Below, piece by piece: positions 12,001 to 20,959 of a stretch of DNA of 64,000 bases (its first letter is position 1; each line of letters starts with the position of its first letter). Source of the DNA: Diphasiastrum complanatum (taxonomy: Eukaryota; Streptophyta; Lycopodiopsida; Lycopodiales; Lycopodiaceae); contig CM055103.1 of the NCBI GenBank assembly GCA_029204225.1, positions 18,674,925 through 18,738,924 of the forward strand, in the 5' to 3' direction. The notes below the pieces were generated by a model. It searched no databases. It saw nothing but the letters and a program-made list of their open reading frames with translations, and was not told the DNA's origin. The translations under genes were made by a program, and so were the position numbers.

Positions 12001-15000
12001 AGTAGGGCGCTGGACAGCCACCACCAATCTGCAAAAATGACGGAGAAAAATCGATGAAAGTGATGGGTGGTAGGGCGCTGGACAGCCTCCACAAATCTGC
12101 AGGAAAGTGCTATGATACCAAGTTACAAGGTAAGATTCACTAGCTATGCTAAAAAGCAGGACTAAAGCTAAAAAGCAGGAAGAGAATGCTTAAGGAGGCT
12201 AAAGAAGAGCAATCATCATAAACTGAATAAAGGAATACAATGCTGCCCTACTTATACCCTCTCCCTGAATCAAATGGAGGATTCAAAAAAGGGAAGGAAA
12301 AGGATTTGGAGGGAAAATAGTGCGCCCTCCCAATAGGAGGACCCCCACTCCAAATCAATGTGACCAAGTCCTAAAAATATAACCAAATAGGGCCCAAGGC
12401 CAGTATATGAATAAAAAGGGCCCTTAGGCCAGCTTATGCATAATAACAATAAAAGAATGGACGCGGCGAATGTAATGAGCCAAGTCCATAACTCCTACGT
12501 TGTGCATAAAAAATAGATGTGGTGTGCTACACACTGGGCCCACACAAGGGCAAGGTAATCTCTCTCCCAAATAAAGCTTTGGTCTAGAATGGCAACACTC
12601 GCATGTGATAATGAAGGAAAATGAACACATACATCATGAAAGTTATCAAAGAGAAGCTTCAAGCACTTACAAAACTCAAAATCGGTAAAAAAACCCCTTA
12701 GCTATTAATAGTGGCTTAGGGTGCCTCCAAAACAAGCCTCTTAATGAACTAGGCCTGCCATTACAATCAATATCCAACTAGGGTCTGTTGGCCTATTTAA
12801 TGAATTATTTTCCGCAATGGCCCCTACTTTTGATTTCGTGTTACAATTATAAGTAGGTGAGCAAATGACACCTTCCCTACTTAAGCACTTTTGCCTTAAC
12901 AAATGAAGAGGCTAGTTGTCATTCATTTGAGATCAACTATTTAAATGGCCATCCAACTAGCATAAAAATTTTCTTTGGGCTTTTCTCTTTCTAAACCGTT
13001 GCTCTTTTAGCAAATCTTACACTCTTTAGCTCTCAAGCTCATAAAACTCAACTAGTCAATGTGTAGAATGATTGCTCCATTTATGCATAGGAAGTCCTTT
13101 AACTCCTCTACCTAACTTTCGGCCAAAGGTGTGCATAAACTATGTGCCTGGTGTAGTGACTAAAGATGGCCAAATCCAAGACCCATTGTACCTCAATGAT
13201 CATTTGACATCCAAGCCTTGCCTCAAAAAGCCCTAGTGAAGGTCCAGTATGGGTACATACATGATAACTTGTGCACAATAGTTATTCTTGTCTCATCTAA
13301 CTGAATATTGACTTGCAAGCACAACATATCGCATATGGCAAGGCAACCAACCTAATTATTGCTAGGTGACTAATTCGATTGCCAATCGATATTGAATCCA
13401 CCAATTTGCTCGGCATCTGAGCAAACATTCATCTAGGGTCACGTTCATTCCATTACCAATCCCTAACAACACTAGTGACTATAAACCATAAAGTACAATT
13501 ACTGCTAACTAGTAGCAGCTTCTTTCTTCAAAACCTTGTTTTCTATTTCTCCTTCTTGCTCCTTCCATGTTCTTCTCGCCCTTTCTTCTCCCCCTTTCTC
13601 CTTTCTTCTTCCTCCTCCTTTTCTAGATTCTTCTTCTTCCTTCCTCTTCTACTCCCTCTTCCTTTCTCTTATCCTCCCTTTCCCTTCTTCCTCTTCTTGT
13701 ACCTTCCTCTTCATCCTCTCCACACTCTCTTCTTGTACGTAGGACGTTACTTCCCTTCCAAAAGAAGCAAAAAGATTCCAAATGGCCTTGGGCACATTGG
13801 GGTTCCCAAACTGGCCCTATTCTTGACATTTCAAACCCAACAATTTCACTACAGACCAAGATTGAGGTTCGATTCCATTCAAACTGTGGTTTGAGGAAAC
13901 ACCAGTTTCAATAAACGAAGCAAGATAGGGTTCTATCAAACTTTTCACATCCATTGATATACAAGCAAACTCTTTTCAATAATCTTCAACATTCGAGCTC
14001 AAGTTTTTCAGCGTCATCATTCTACGGCTGCGCTCTTATTAGATGTTTCATGATAAATTCTGAACTAGTAACAAAATGTTCTCGTCTTGTCATACAATTT
14101 TCAAAGCCAGCTTGCTATGAGACTGATTGAGACTTGAAAAACTGCCAGATTTGTTAAAGCCTGATTCTTATATTGCAATCAAAAGCCTTGGCATGTAAAA
14201 GCCGTATTGTATAGAAGTAACATGGCCTTGGCTCTTGCAAAGACTACAGCTCAACAAACAATTACAGAATCTGAGCATCGATAAAAAACCGCCCAATTTG
14301 ACCAATTATTAAGCCCAGCCATGTGAACTTGAAATAATAAACTTGCCTTCTAGAAACAATTATTCAAATGTAAACTGCCCCTTGACAAGCTGGAAAGTTT
14401 TGTACCATTCAAGATATTGACAAGGAAACTTCATGGAGGAAAAAAATTTAGTTCTTTCTGAAGGCTTCCAAGAGACCCAACCGACTTTCCGAGTCCTTGA
14501 TTTTTAAAGTATGTGGCACTTTATGTGCAGCTTAGGAGTTGTCAAATTTAATGAACCAAGGAGAATAAAGATAATAGAAATTTAAGCCACTTCATTAAAT
14601 ACAAGAAAATGGATGTCAACTCCAGGAGGTCCTGATAATAATTCAGAGAACACAAACCAGCATAGTAGTTATAAAAGCTCAACTACTGTAAAATGAGATG
14701 CAGGCATCTGTCCCCTAGTTTAGAATGATTACAAGGAGCACATGACCAAATTTGACAGTGATATCAGGGTCAACATGCCAACTTCTGGAAAATGAATCAT
14801 GGATAAGAAATAATGCTCTGAAAATTTAAGTCATCATGTTCCAGGAAGATAAGTGAACTTGGCAGGTACTATTGGCCTATCAAAAAAACCTTGAACTGAA
14901 CGTCACCAGGATGCCTTCAAAGGTATTAACATAGTAGCTCCATTTGCTAGTACAGACTCATTTTTGTAAAGCAAAATTTTCCACATTCTCAGCATAGAAA

Positions 15001-16026
15001 GCAAGATCTTTATTTTAGCTGTGATTTTGCTACCTAAATTGCCATCCTCTGAGCTGTACGCTTTTATCCCATGACATGCCATGTAAAACTATTATATCAG
15101 ATGAACCAAGAAGGTTGTGTTGACCATAAAGCACTCCAATTCATAACTAGAATTTCTGAGCTATCCAGTGCCGAAACATGAGGCAATCGAGCAGAGAATA
15201 TCACAAAAATAATTTCTGCATCTGAGGGACTAACCTAGTGCTATCATGGCTGAACAAAACCTCCTACAAATTTCAGGCGTATTACAGTACTTTGCAGGAC
15301 AACTCACCTCGGCTGCAGTGCCAAGAAAGCATGTAATTTTGATAGTGTGTCAAAGAACAGCTGCCTGTCGGCTGTCACATCCAGATGGCTTGCCAGTGCA
15401 GGTGGGTAGACCGCCGCAGCCTGGTGTCCGTTCTGCCGCTGAGCCGCTGCCGCTGCCGCTGCTTCCATTCCGGAATACACCTGCCCGGTCTGCGCTCTAG
15501 GATCAACCCTAGGAATCCCCTTGGCAACGCGCTGTCTGGAGCTCTGCGAGGGCGGAGGGGAAGCAGTCTGCGGATCCAGCAGAGAGCTCTCAGGGCTCTC
15601 TGCAAACAGCTGCAGACCAGCGGTGGCAGCAGCAGGATTCTGAGAGCTCAAGGAAGGAATCGGGGTTTGGCGATCCCCACCTGGATGCTGAGGGGGGAAA
15701 TTGCGAGTCGCAAACTGTACTGCACGGGGAGCAAGGGCGCCACCGCTGCTGCTGCCGCTGCCTCCTCTGCCTTCCCCGCCCTGCATTGCAAAAGGCAGGG
15801 CAGCTGCCTGAGCATGGGAATGCAGATCTGGAACAGCGAATTGGACATTGGGAGGGAGGGTTCGGATGCCGAAAAACTGAGGGTGAGGGTGGGGGTGGTC
15901 TTGCATTGGCCAGAAAGGGGGGGGACGCATCTGCGGAAAGGGGAAGGTGATGAAGGGAGGGGGCGGCAGAGGCAGGGGCGTCTGCGAAGGCGCTTCTGTT
16001 GCCGTGGGAGGCTGATCGTCCGCCAT
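1..16026 (-). CDS. ARID plus HMG-box DNA-binding protein gene, six exons seen, 3' end outside window
   Basis: Exons in transcript order are 16026-15308, 3478-3400, 1236-1080, 955-824, 634-225 and 65-1. Every junction has GT/AG borders and the codon phases agree throughout, giving about 520 codons so far. The product has a Pro/Ala-rich N-terminal half, an ARID domain built from exons 1-3, a linker, a GKFEHGYLVTV-type segment and an HMG box (RDPNAPRSSRSGYNFFF onward) running into exon 6. This is the architecture of plant HMGB9/10/11/15, nuclear proteins that bind AT-rich DNA and bend it. The start is taken at ATG 16026; the open frame extends upstream only to a GTG at 16032. The first intron is 11,829 bp and contains a whole LTR retrotransposon in the same orientation. 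No premature stop is seen, so the gene looks functional. The assignment is from recognised motifs, not a database search. Confidence 0.9.
225..634 (-). CDS. Exon 5: conserved central segment and most of the HMG box
   Basis: This exon is 410 bp. The acceptor is CTGTTTTGTAG; the first codon, a Val split across the junction, is followed by DPGKSVGRSVTGAIEGKF and EHGYLVTVVVGTEKMRGVLY. This segment is conserved in plant ARID-HMG proteins between the two domains. An Arg/Lys cluster (RRRRSK) precedes the HMG box, which opens RDPNAPRSSRSGYNFFFAEQ and ends in this exon at LTPEERM. The donor is CGAATG/GTAAGA, phase 0. Confidence 0.92.
824..955 (-). CDS. Exon 4: linker with basic cluster
   Basis: This exon is 132 bp. 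The acceptor is CTTTTGCAG and the donor CTTGGAG/GTTGTC. It encodes a Pro/Ser/Thr-rich linker (APLPTPSPVSTS) followed by the basic run PAKRRRKK, a plausible nuclear localisation signal. The phase fits exons 3 and 5 exactly. The exon was found by phase and splice logic, because the longest open frame here is in a different frame. Confidence 0.8.
1080..1236 (-). CDS. Exon 3: C-terminal ARID segment
   Basis: This exon is 157 bp. It starts VVKFNSWKEIMAAL and contains FFIRKHYTNLLHHYEQVYYF. These match the late ARID helices (W-x-E-V/I and the RKxYxxxLxxYEqxYyF motif of the plant HMGB-ARID class). The acceptor is AATGACAG/GTTGTC and the donor CCTCCAG/GTTGTT, leaving phase 1. A longer open frame through the region continues past both splice sites and is not the real product boundary. 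Confidence 0.88.
1237..3399 (-). other. Intron 2 of the ARID-HMG gene
   Basis: This 2,163-bp AT-rich intron holds no coding region that I can support. Introns 3 (1079-956), 4 (823-635) and 5 (224-66) are short. The only structured sequence is the degenerate TTCGAA-rich block listed separately. Confidence 0.75.
2785..2950. repeat. Degenerate TTCGAA/GAATCGG repeat block
   Basis: About eight variants of TTCGAACC, TTTGAATCGG and ATTCGAGC occur within 165 bp, many of them self-complementary. The block is a low-copy degenerate tandem or palindromic repeat inside intron 2. I see no coding meaning. Confidence 0.5.
3400..3478 (-). CDS. Exon 2: central ARID segment
   Basis: This is a 79-bp exon after an acceptor reading TTTTTGCTTGCAG. 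Its first base completes the Arg codon split from exon 1, followed by VPKLGGKELDLHTLYREV and then TAHGGLMQ. GG(K/R)xLDLxxLyxeVxxxGG is the hallmark core of the ARID/BRIGHT fold. The donor is ATGCAG/GTGCTA, leaving phase 0. Confidence 0.9.
3479..6271 (-). other. 3' portion of intron 1, no recognised gene
   Basis: This is AT-rich intron sequence downstream (in gene sense) of the inserted chromovirus. Short open frames occur but show no domain motifs. I see nothing beyond ordinary decayed intron DNA. Confidence 0.6.
6277..6649 (-). repeat. 3' LTR of the intronic chromovirus
   Basis: This LTR is 373 bp and matches 12121-12493 along its whole length. On the plus strand it runs from AGTTACAAG to CCATAACT, so its ends are AGTTA...TAACT instead of the usual TG...CA. 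The flanking host base run CCTAC is repeated after the other LTR. Confidence 0.93.
6867..9868 (-). pseudogene. Chromovirus pol: protease, RT, RNase H, integrase, chromodomain
   Basis: The protease active site reads VDTDSTHSFIS near 9857, where VDTGS or VDSGS is expected. RT shows IDLRSGYYQI near 9320 and FYFDDILVFS near 9135, with several residues missing just before the catalytic motif. RNase H shows VETDASAIGLGALL and ends at VDALSRLP. Integrase keeps the D, D and E motif regions: WTDISMDS, ILSDQDSKF and DGQTEVLNQ. The C-terminus has QFLVQWDGHPLE, a chromodomain core that in this class targets integration to modified histones. Stops or frameshifts near 9760, 9410, 8790, 8150 and 7390 make it a pseudogene. 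Confidence 0.9.
9869..11169 (-). pseudogene. Chromovirus gag, frame broken
   Basis: The likely start is ATG 11169 (MATSLSEDPPQ). A Pro/Ser/Gly-rich N-terminal part is followed by the capsid-like region (ENWFSKLETYF; later FTELSYLFTDLHPTELISRF). The single CCHC knuckle CYRCKSPDHLARDC lies at 10151-10110. Gag packages the element RNA in particles. A TGA after LHLDG near 10633 and a nearby frameshift split the reading frame, so a full-length product is not expected. Confidence 0.85.
11520..12100 (-). repeat. Tandem repeats in the chromovirus leader
   Basis: The phrase GGTAGTAGGGCGCTGGACAG (plus strand) recurs with small changes about seven times, near 11523, 11671, 11770, 11852, 11931, 12000 and 12070. 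Related spacers of roughly 60-150 bp contain CTACCAAATCTGC or CCTCCACC. This untranslated leader lies between the primer-binding site and gag. Several overlapping minus-strand open frames here are produced by the repeat and are not genes. Confidence 0.75.
12109..12120 (-). other. Primer-binding site, initiator-Met tRNA type
   Basis: On the element strand the sequence next to the 5' LTR reads TGGTATCATAGC, one base off the common plant TGGTATCAGAGC site that pairs with the 3' end of initiator Met tRNA. It abuts the LTR with no spacer, which also fixes the LTR end at TAACT. Confidence 0.85.
12121..12493 (-). repeat. 5' LTR of the intronic chromovirus
   Basis: This is the same length as the left LTR with about 97% identity by hand count. 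It is bounded by the primer-binding site on the internal side and by the CCTAC duplication outside. The promoter and polyadenylation functions expected of an LTR are inferred, not seen. Confidence 0.93.
12499..15307 (-). other. 5' portion of intron 1, no recognised gene
   Basis: This is intron DNA between exon 1 and the chromovirus. A strong polypyrimidine tract (plus strand, CTT/CCT rich) spans about 13510-13740 and gives an artefactual Phe/Ser/Leu-rich open frame. Nothing else is recognisable. Confidence 0.6.
15308..16026 (-). CDS. Exon 1: Pro-rich N-terminus and first ARID helix
   Basis: This exon encodes about 239 residues. The first 60 or so are rich in Pro, Phe and His and likely disordered; the middle is rich in Ala, Gly and Ser. 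The end, ADRQLFFDTLSKLHAFLALQ, is the first helix of an ARID domain. The 5' splice site is CCGAG/GTGAGT, splitting an Arg codon after two bases. GC content is far higher than in the surrounding intron and intergenic DNA. The long N-terminal extension before the ARID is larger than I recall for the Arabidopsis members. Confidence 0.88.
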
Positions 16027-16800
16027 AGCCACAAAGATCGAGCTCGCTCTCTCCCTTTCTCTCTTCGTTCTTTCTCTCGCTCTCTCTCGCTCTCGCTCTC
16101 GCTATGAGGAGAAGCGATGGGGTTAACGGCAGGGGACTCTTGACGCGCGACCATTTGGATTATTGCCACGTGCTATCTCGACACTTGGACTTATATTAAC
16201 GGTTGAATAATATATTGTGACACGATCTGAACGGTTATGATGAGATCGGACGGTTGTAAGGTCTGGATGGTATAGTGCGATTAGGATACGGGCTCGCGGG
16301 AGAGAAAGGAAGCAAGTAGTCCTTTTAGTTGGAAGGAAAAAGCAAGAGGATGCAGGGACCAACAGTACCACCGCCAGGTGTCAGTCTCCGCCCAGGCCTC
16401 CCACCCTCTTGACCGGACGGGCCGTCCGCGTCCCACCTGCTTGACCAGTCGACCTGGAAGAGAGAAAAGCTGAGCCCACCGAGATCACCGACACTTGCCC
16501 GTCTACTCCCCGGCTTCTAGGCTGGACCGGCGATCGTAGGGTGTGGGGAATTCGGTGGTGACCGGCGACTGTCGGTCGTCCGAAAGGATGCAAGTAGTCC
16601 TTTGGTCCGAAGAAAAGCACAGAGCACAAGTACCGCTGCCACGTGCCTGTCTCCGCCGCTGCCTCGCACACCACGACCGGCTGCGTCCGGTGGTCATGGG
16701 GTCCTCGGTGGAGCCACCGGCTCGACCGGTCGACCTGCCTCAGCATAAGGGAGGGTGGGGGGTTTGGCTACATGAAAAAATTTGTTTCAAGAAAAAGGGA
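16027..16800 (-). promoter_or_regulatory. 5' UTR and promoter region of the ARID-HMG gene
   Basis: Directly upstream of the ATG is a CT/GA microsatellite-like stretch (16052-16105) typical of plant 5' leaders. Beyond it lies a GC-rich region with several CACGTG-like and GACCGG motifs, unlike the AT-rich DNA on both sides. I do not see an unambiguous TATA box, so the start site is not placed. Open frames on both strands are probably spurious. Confidence 0.5.
16308..16760. repeat. Diverged duplication in the upstream region
   Basis: GCAAGTAGTCCTTT occurs at about 16311 and again at about 16589. Each is followed by matching CAGTACCACCGCCA/AAGTACCGCTGCCA, GGTGTCAGTCTCCGCC/CGTGCCTGTCTCCGCC and a later GACC(A/G)GTCGACCTG. 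The period is about 278 bp, with substitutions and small gaps. Confidence 0.65.
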
Positions 16801-16807
16801 AAGGAAA

Positions 16808-16856
16808 AGGGGGGGGGGGGGGGGGGGCGGGGGGGGCGGCGGGGGGGGAGGGGGGT
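16808..16856. repeat. G-rich homopolymer tract
   Basis: A run of about 49 bases, almost all G with four interrupting bases, lies at the outer edge of the GC-rich upstream region. It could form a G-quadruplex. Its exact length may be unreliable in an assembly. Confidence 0.8.
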
Positions 16857-16909
16857 GTTTGGTATTATTTCAATTTTTGAGGGTCCTTGGGGCTTGGATT
16901 CGGGCCTCG

Positions 16910-17580
16910 GTATTGAGGTCAATTTTTAATGCCTTTTAAAAGATAAGGTGGTTTCCACTTCCCAACATCTTGATCTACTCCCACACCTAAAATTTATTTC
17001 TTGCTTCTTATAGTCCAAAAGAAATGTTCTTGTACATAAAGGGTGGGTATGTCATGATCATTCACTATAATCTATTGCACACTATAATCTATTGCACCTT
17101 CAAGGGGAAGGGAAAACTTGAGTACAAAGCATCATTGGGAAGATAATGTCATGAGAAATAATCCACTTTGCAAAACCATAAGTAAATTTCAATAAACACA
17201 CTCATGCTCATAATTTTGTGACTTTGCATAGAATAAGCATTCATGTGCACATATGTTTTGATAGAATTTTTACGGTGTGGCAATCAAACTTGCCATTGCA
17301 TCATTTACATTGGTTCATACACTATTAAAGGGGAGCATGAATCGATCAAAAAATCAAGAAGATCTAGAAATGTAAAGTGCAAAAGTTTGAAAAAAAAAAT
17401 ACAATAGGTTGAGTTGAGTATGAGGAAATTTTTGCCACATTGATGTAAGCTCAAAACATTATATCATTAGAGCTATAGGCTCATCCTACTACTCGTTATA
17501 CAATGTATATGCAAATGCTAACACAATTGATTCTCTACAATGCTCCAACAAAAAACAATAAATGTTTAGAACTTTCACAA
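16910..17580. other. AT-rich spacer, nothing recognised
   Basis: There is no coding motif, LTR end or tandem repeat that I can support. Confidence 0.6.
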
Positions 17581-17589
17581 CAATTTTCA

Positions 17590-18330
17590 AACAATTTATC
17601 AAAAAGAAGAAGAAGGCCCAAAGCCTTTTTGGATTGACAAGAACTTTTAAGCTCAAGTATGTGGATAATATGGCAAATCAATTTGGGACCCACCATAATC
17701 TATCTCATTAGGTTTAAGCATTATTATCAAGGATTGATTATATGTGATGCACGTAAGTAAGAAAACCTAAAGGATAAAGCTTAATATATTGCAAGATATT
17801 GTCGTATTGGCAATATTGTAGGTGAGAAATTTCAAAAGATTCTACTTATTATGTCTAAATGATAAAACAATATACTTGATACAACTACCAATAGTTGTTC
17901 AAGACATCTATTGCAACTACCAATAGACGTTCAAGACAAGAAAGTAAACATTGATCCATGTCCCATGACAATGAAGAATTAGTTAGTTGTTATGCTTTCA
18001 AAAAATCGAACATGAAGAAGAAGTGACATAATTAAATATTCTGGATTGAGTGTGCATGTCGAGTTATTTCAAGATATTTGAACCATGTCTTATTACATAG
18101 TCATCAAAACTCATTCTTGTCTCCAAGTTATCTTTAGTTTTAATACCTTGTTTATACTTTTTTAAGCTCATTATGATTTTATCAATGTTTTTACAATCTT
18201 ATCAAAGGTAGAGACCATAATTTGGCATAATACCATGTAGAAAATCTTGATTCATTGGAAACTTCAAAAAGTCTTTTTACTATAAAGCCAACTAGATTTT
18301 TTTCTACTCAAATCTCATATGCCCATAATA
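17590..18330. repeat. Dispersed repeat family R1, copy A
   Basis: It shares an ordered series of blocks with 41.0-41.6 kb and 51.2-51.9 kb. These are GGGACCCACCATAATCT, a block ending near TTGCAAGA, then TGATCCATGTCCCATGACAA at about 17952, then a CTCCAAGTTATCTTT block. All three copies lie on the same strand. No coding region is visible and the family is unnamed. Confidence 0.7.
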
Positions 18331-19840
18331 TATTGTTCTACTAAGTTTCACCATTAAGATCCCAAAAAGAACTATTCTAAAACCCTAATAATGAAGCACA
18401 CTTTCCTTCTACTCCAACATGATCATACCCAAATATTTTATGGCATAAAAACATTCAAATTTCATGATAGCTCTAATTCTCACCTAAGAATTTGCATATG
18501 ATCTACTTGATGATTGTTGTGTTGTCATGATTCTTTTTCCTGTAAGGCCTTGAGCTTTACTAGTGGAGGAAAAAAGAGGCCACAAAAGGCTCAAGGCACA
18601 TCCAAAAGAAGTCATGCCCAATCAACAAGTGAAAGATAGGGGAACAATCGCATGCCCTACAAAGGGTGAGTAAAATTTTTAAAGTAGGTAATAGAGCTCC
18701 TAGGAAAATGTTGCTAGGTTGATTGCTAGATAATGAAGAGTATAGAGCAATAGAATGAATAGCACATGGAAGACTTTTTTTTTAAAACTAGCAGATCCTT
18801 GTGTTAGAGCTAATAATCAAGAATTAACTATTGAGTAGAGACATTATCAACATAGCAAATTGTAGAAGATATTTTATATAGCAGAAGAAAAATCTCAGTA
18901 GGTTGTTAGAGCATTAGGTAGAATATTTTATTTGTAAGAAAGCACTGAAAAATAATATAGAGTGAGTCAGGAGGAAAATTGATAAGAGCACATAAGAGGC
19001 TTGAGAACCACTATAAACAATTTATCGAACATGCATAAGGTCGACTTGTGAAGAGAGAATGTTGTTCTAATTTTTTAAAATAAGTGGAAAACTAAGTAAA
19101 AGTACCCTGAGATAGCACATGCAAGTTTTCACATATTTAGGTTTCAAATGCGTATCATGGAGTAGCATCTCAATAATCGATATAGAAATAGGATAGTTTA
19201 CTGCTTTGGTAGCTCATTAGTGTTGACAATACCCATTGAATTCTCAAGCCCAACTTAGCATTATGGTTGTGGAAAACAAGGGTCCTTTTAAAAAAAATCA
19301 TTCATAACATAAGTACCTTGCTACTTCTTAATGATTACCAACAACAGATGCAAATCATGTAGAAGAATAAATATATATGCACTTTGATTCAAGAGTTAAA
19401 GCTTGAGATATCATGCTCAACAATATAAAAGGTTCTGCTTACCAATTGGTATAATTTTTGTAAGTTTCAATCAACAAGTTTTGTCATCCTAAAAGTATAA
19501 CTTTAGTTGTAGCCTTCACCTCTCTTGATAATATCATCTACTAGAGCAGACCTCGATCAGTACACCCCTAATTCATATATTTCCTTTTGTAAGTGCTTCC
19601 TAATTGGTAAGAGTCCAGCTTATTTTACTTTACCAAAAGTGTCTATTAATCTTGTGAAGAAAGGCTTTCTCACTCTTGAACAATTTCAAGATTTCCGTCT
19701 TGATTTTAATCCATTAGTCAAAGAAAGCAAACTAGTCAATCTTATCCAAACTATCACCTCTAGTTTCTCCATCCTTATTTTTCAAGATAATGATCGTTAG
19801 TTTTGGTCTATTGGGTTAGTTGTTTGTTTATTCTTGTAAC
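18331..19840. other. Spacer with one unassigned 91-codon frame
   Basis: This is mostly AT-rich DNA without motifs. A plus-strand open frame at 19525-19800 shows no domain I recognise and may be chance or a decayed element. Confidence 0.5.
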
Positions 19841-19841
19841 T

Positions 19842-20080
19842 TTACTTGATAAAGTTTTTTGTATTCTTATGAAGTGTAGGCCACCAACAACTTGTTTGTA
19901 AAAGCTTTCGAACAATGATTATGGAATAGAATTTGGCCGTAATTGCTCTTTTGAGTATCCTAGTAATAGAACATGGTTGATCAGCCTTGTCTCTATAAAT
20001 GATAGTTTTTCCTCCATAGGGAGATTCATCATGCACGGTTACCTATGTTTGCATAACTATAAGATAGCATCGTCTTCACT
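19842..20080 (-). pseudogene. Gypsy integrase zinc-domain remnant
   Basis: The minus strand reads VRKLLQTSCWWPTLHKN. This resembles the ARKLLQAGYWWPTLxKD segment of the integrase H2C2 domain of plant Ty3/gypsy elements. The preceding HDESPYGG may be the decayed His/Gly part. Only a fragment of about 65 codons is visible and the metal ligands are largely lost. Confidence 0.6.
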
Positions 20081-20325
20081 AGCTGGGGGATTGTCATCAA
20101 GGAGGATAGCCCCTTAGCACACAAATTAACCTACTCGATTTGCATCATACTAGCTAGTAAGCAACAGTGTAGTTGAAAAAGAAACAGTCGAATATTTTAT
20201 TCTCATTATTAAAAAAGGGCAAGATTGGTCATTAGAAAAAGAATATTTGGTTTTAGGACTGGGAGGGGATATTGTGACAATCTATTATGTGCTTTTCATT
20301 GGAAATTTTGACCAAAGTTTTTAAG

Positions 20326-20620
20326 TGTAATGACTTCCACAAGATCCTCATTTGACATGAACCCAATATTAGTAATGGTGAGAACAATAGAGAGATGACA
20401 TGTAGCTCATTACCCATTCATAGAGCATTCTCCAAACATTCACCTCTGAATAGGAGTATCCCCTTATGACATTATGATTCTCACCTAGAACCTTGACAAT
20501 GGCATCCCATACTACCATAGCCCTCATCCAAGAACTAGAAAAAAGTGTGGGCTCTCACTCATCCAACCTAACGGCAGGACCAATTTAACAATACAAATGA
20601 AGTCGGCATCCACTCTTTTT
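20326..20620 (-). repeat. LTR of family R2, left copy (solo or truncated)
   Basis: It is homologous over about 290 bp to 37891-38182, including AACCTTGACAATGGCATCCC and ATACTACCATAGCCCT. It begins TGTAATGACTTCC on the plus strand. The right copy has a primer-binding site next to it, which identifies the family as an LTR and its orientation as minus. I see no element body attached to this copy. Confidence 0.7.
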
Positions 20621-20959
20621 CATGTGCCAAACCTCTCAATCAAAGCCAAGAAAACTAAGAAGTAGAGACAACCATCACATCTATGTTGAAGAGAACCAAA
20701 GATAGCAAATAACCATAAGTTACCACAAAGCTCATATTAGAATGATGCTCAAAAGATAGATTCCATTATAGAGAGCAATGAGTATATAGATTCATGTGAT
20801 GGGACACATGAGACCTAGCAAATCTGCATGAAATAGTTAGGATATATCACCACAATATCTTCTTTTGTCTACATTTTTGACATCATGTCATCTTAAATGA
20901 CTTTTCCAATTCTCTTGGATTCTTGTTTTTTTACTCGCATTTGGTTCTTTTGACTTGAG

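Larger units (their letters stand above)
6277..12493 (-). mobile_element. Complete but defective Ty3/gypsy chromovirus inside intron 1
   Basis: This is a 6,217-bp LTR retrotransposon transcribed in the same direction as the host gene. It has 373-bp LTRs at both ends, a perfect 5-bp target-site duplication CCTAC at 6272-6276 and 12494-12498, and a primer-binding site beside the right (5') LTR. A purine tract (CTGTAGGGGAG on the element strand) sits beside the left (3') LTR. The internal order is gag with one CCHC knuckle, protease, RT, RNase H, integrase and chromodomain. By hand the two LTRs differ at about 11 of 373 sites, so insertion was not recent. The polyprotein frame carries several stops and frameshifts, so the copy is not autonomous. 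The lineage within the chromoviruses is not resolved. Confidence 0.93.

Noticed and set aside
11268-12100. Set of overlapping minus-strand open frames rich in Phe, Leu and Ser upstream of the chromovirus gag
   Set aside because: They arise from the tandem-repeated leader; the same phrase recurs in different frames and no domain is present.
13475-13894. Plus-strand open frame rich in Phe, Ser and Leu
   Set aside because: It is produced by a polypyrimidine tract within intron 1 on the strand opposite the gene.
15385-16107. Long plus-strand open frame opposite exon 1
   Set aside because: It is antisense to a well-supported exon whose GC-rich codons keep other frames open; it has no motifs.
16543-16939. 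Open frames across the G-rich tract upstream of the ARID-HMG gene
   Set aside because: Gly-rich and Pro-rich translations come from the homopolymer and high GC content; no motif or splice signal supports a gene.
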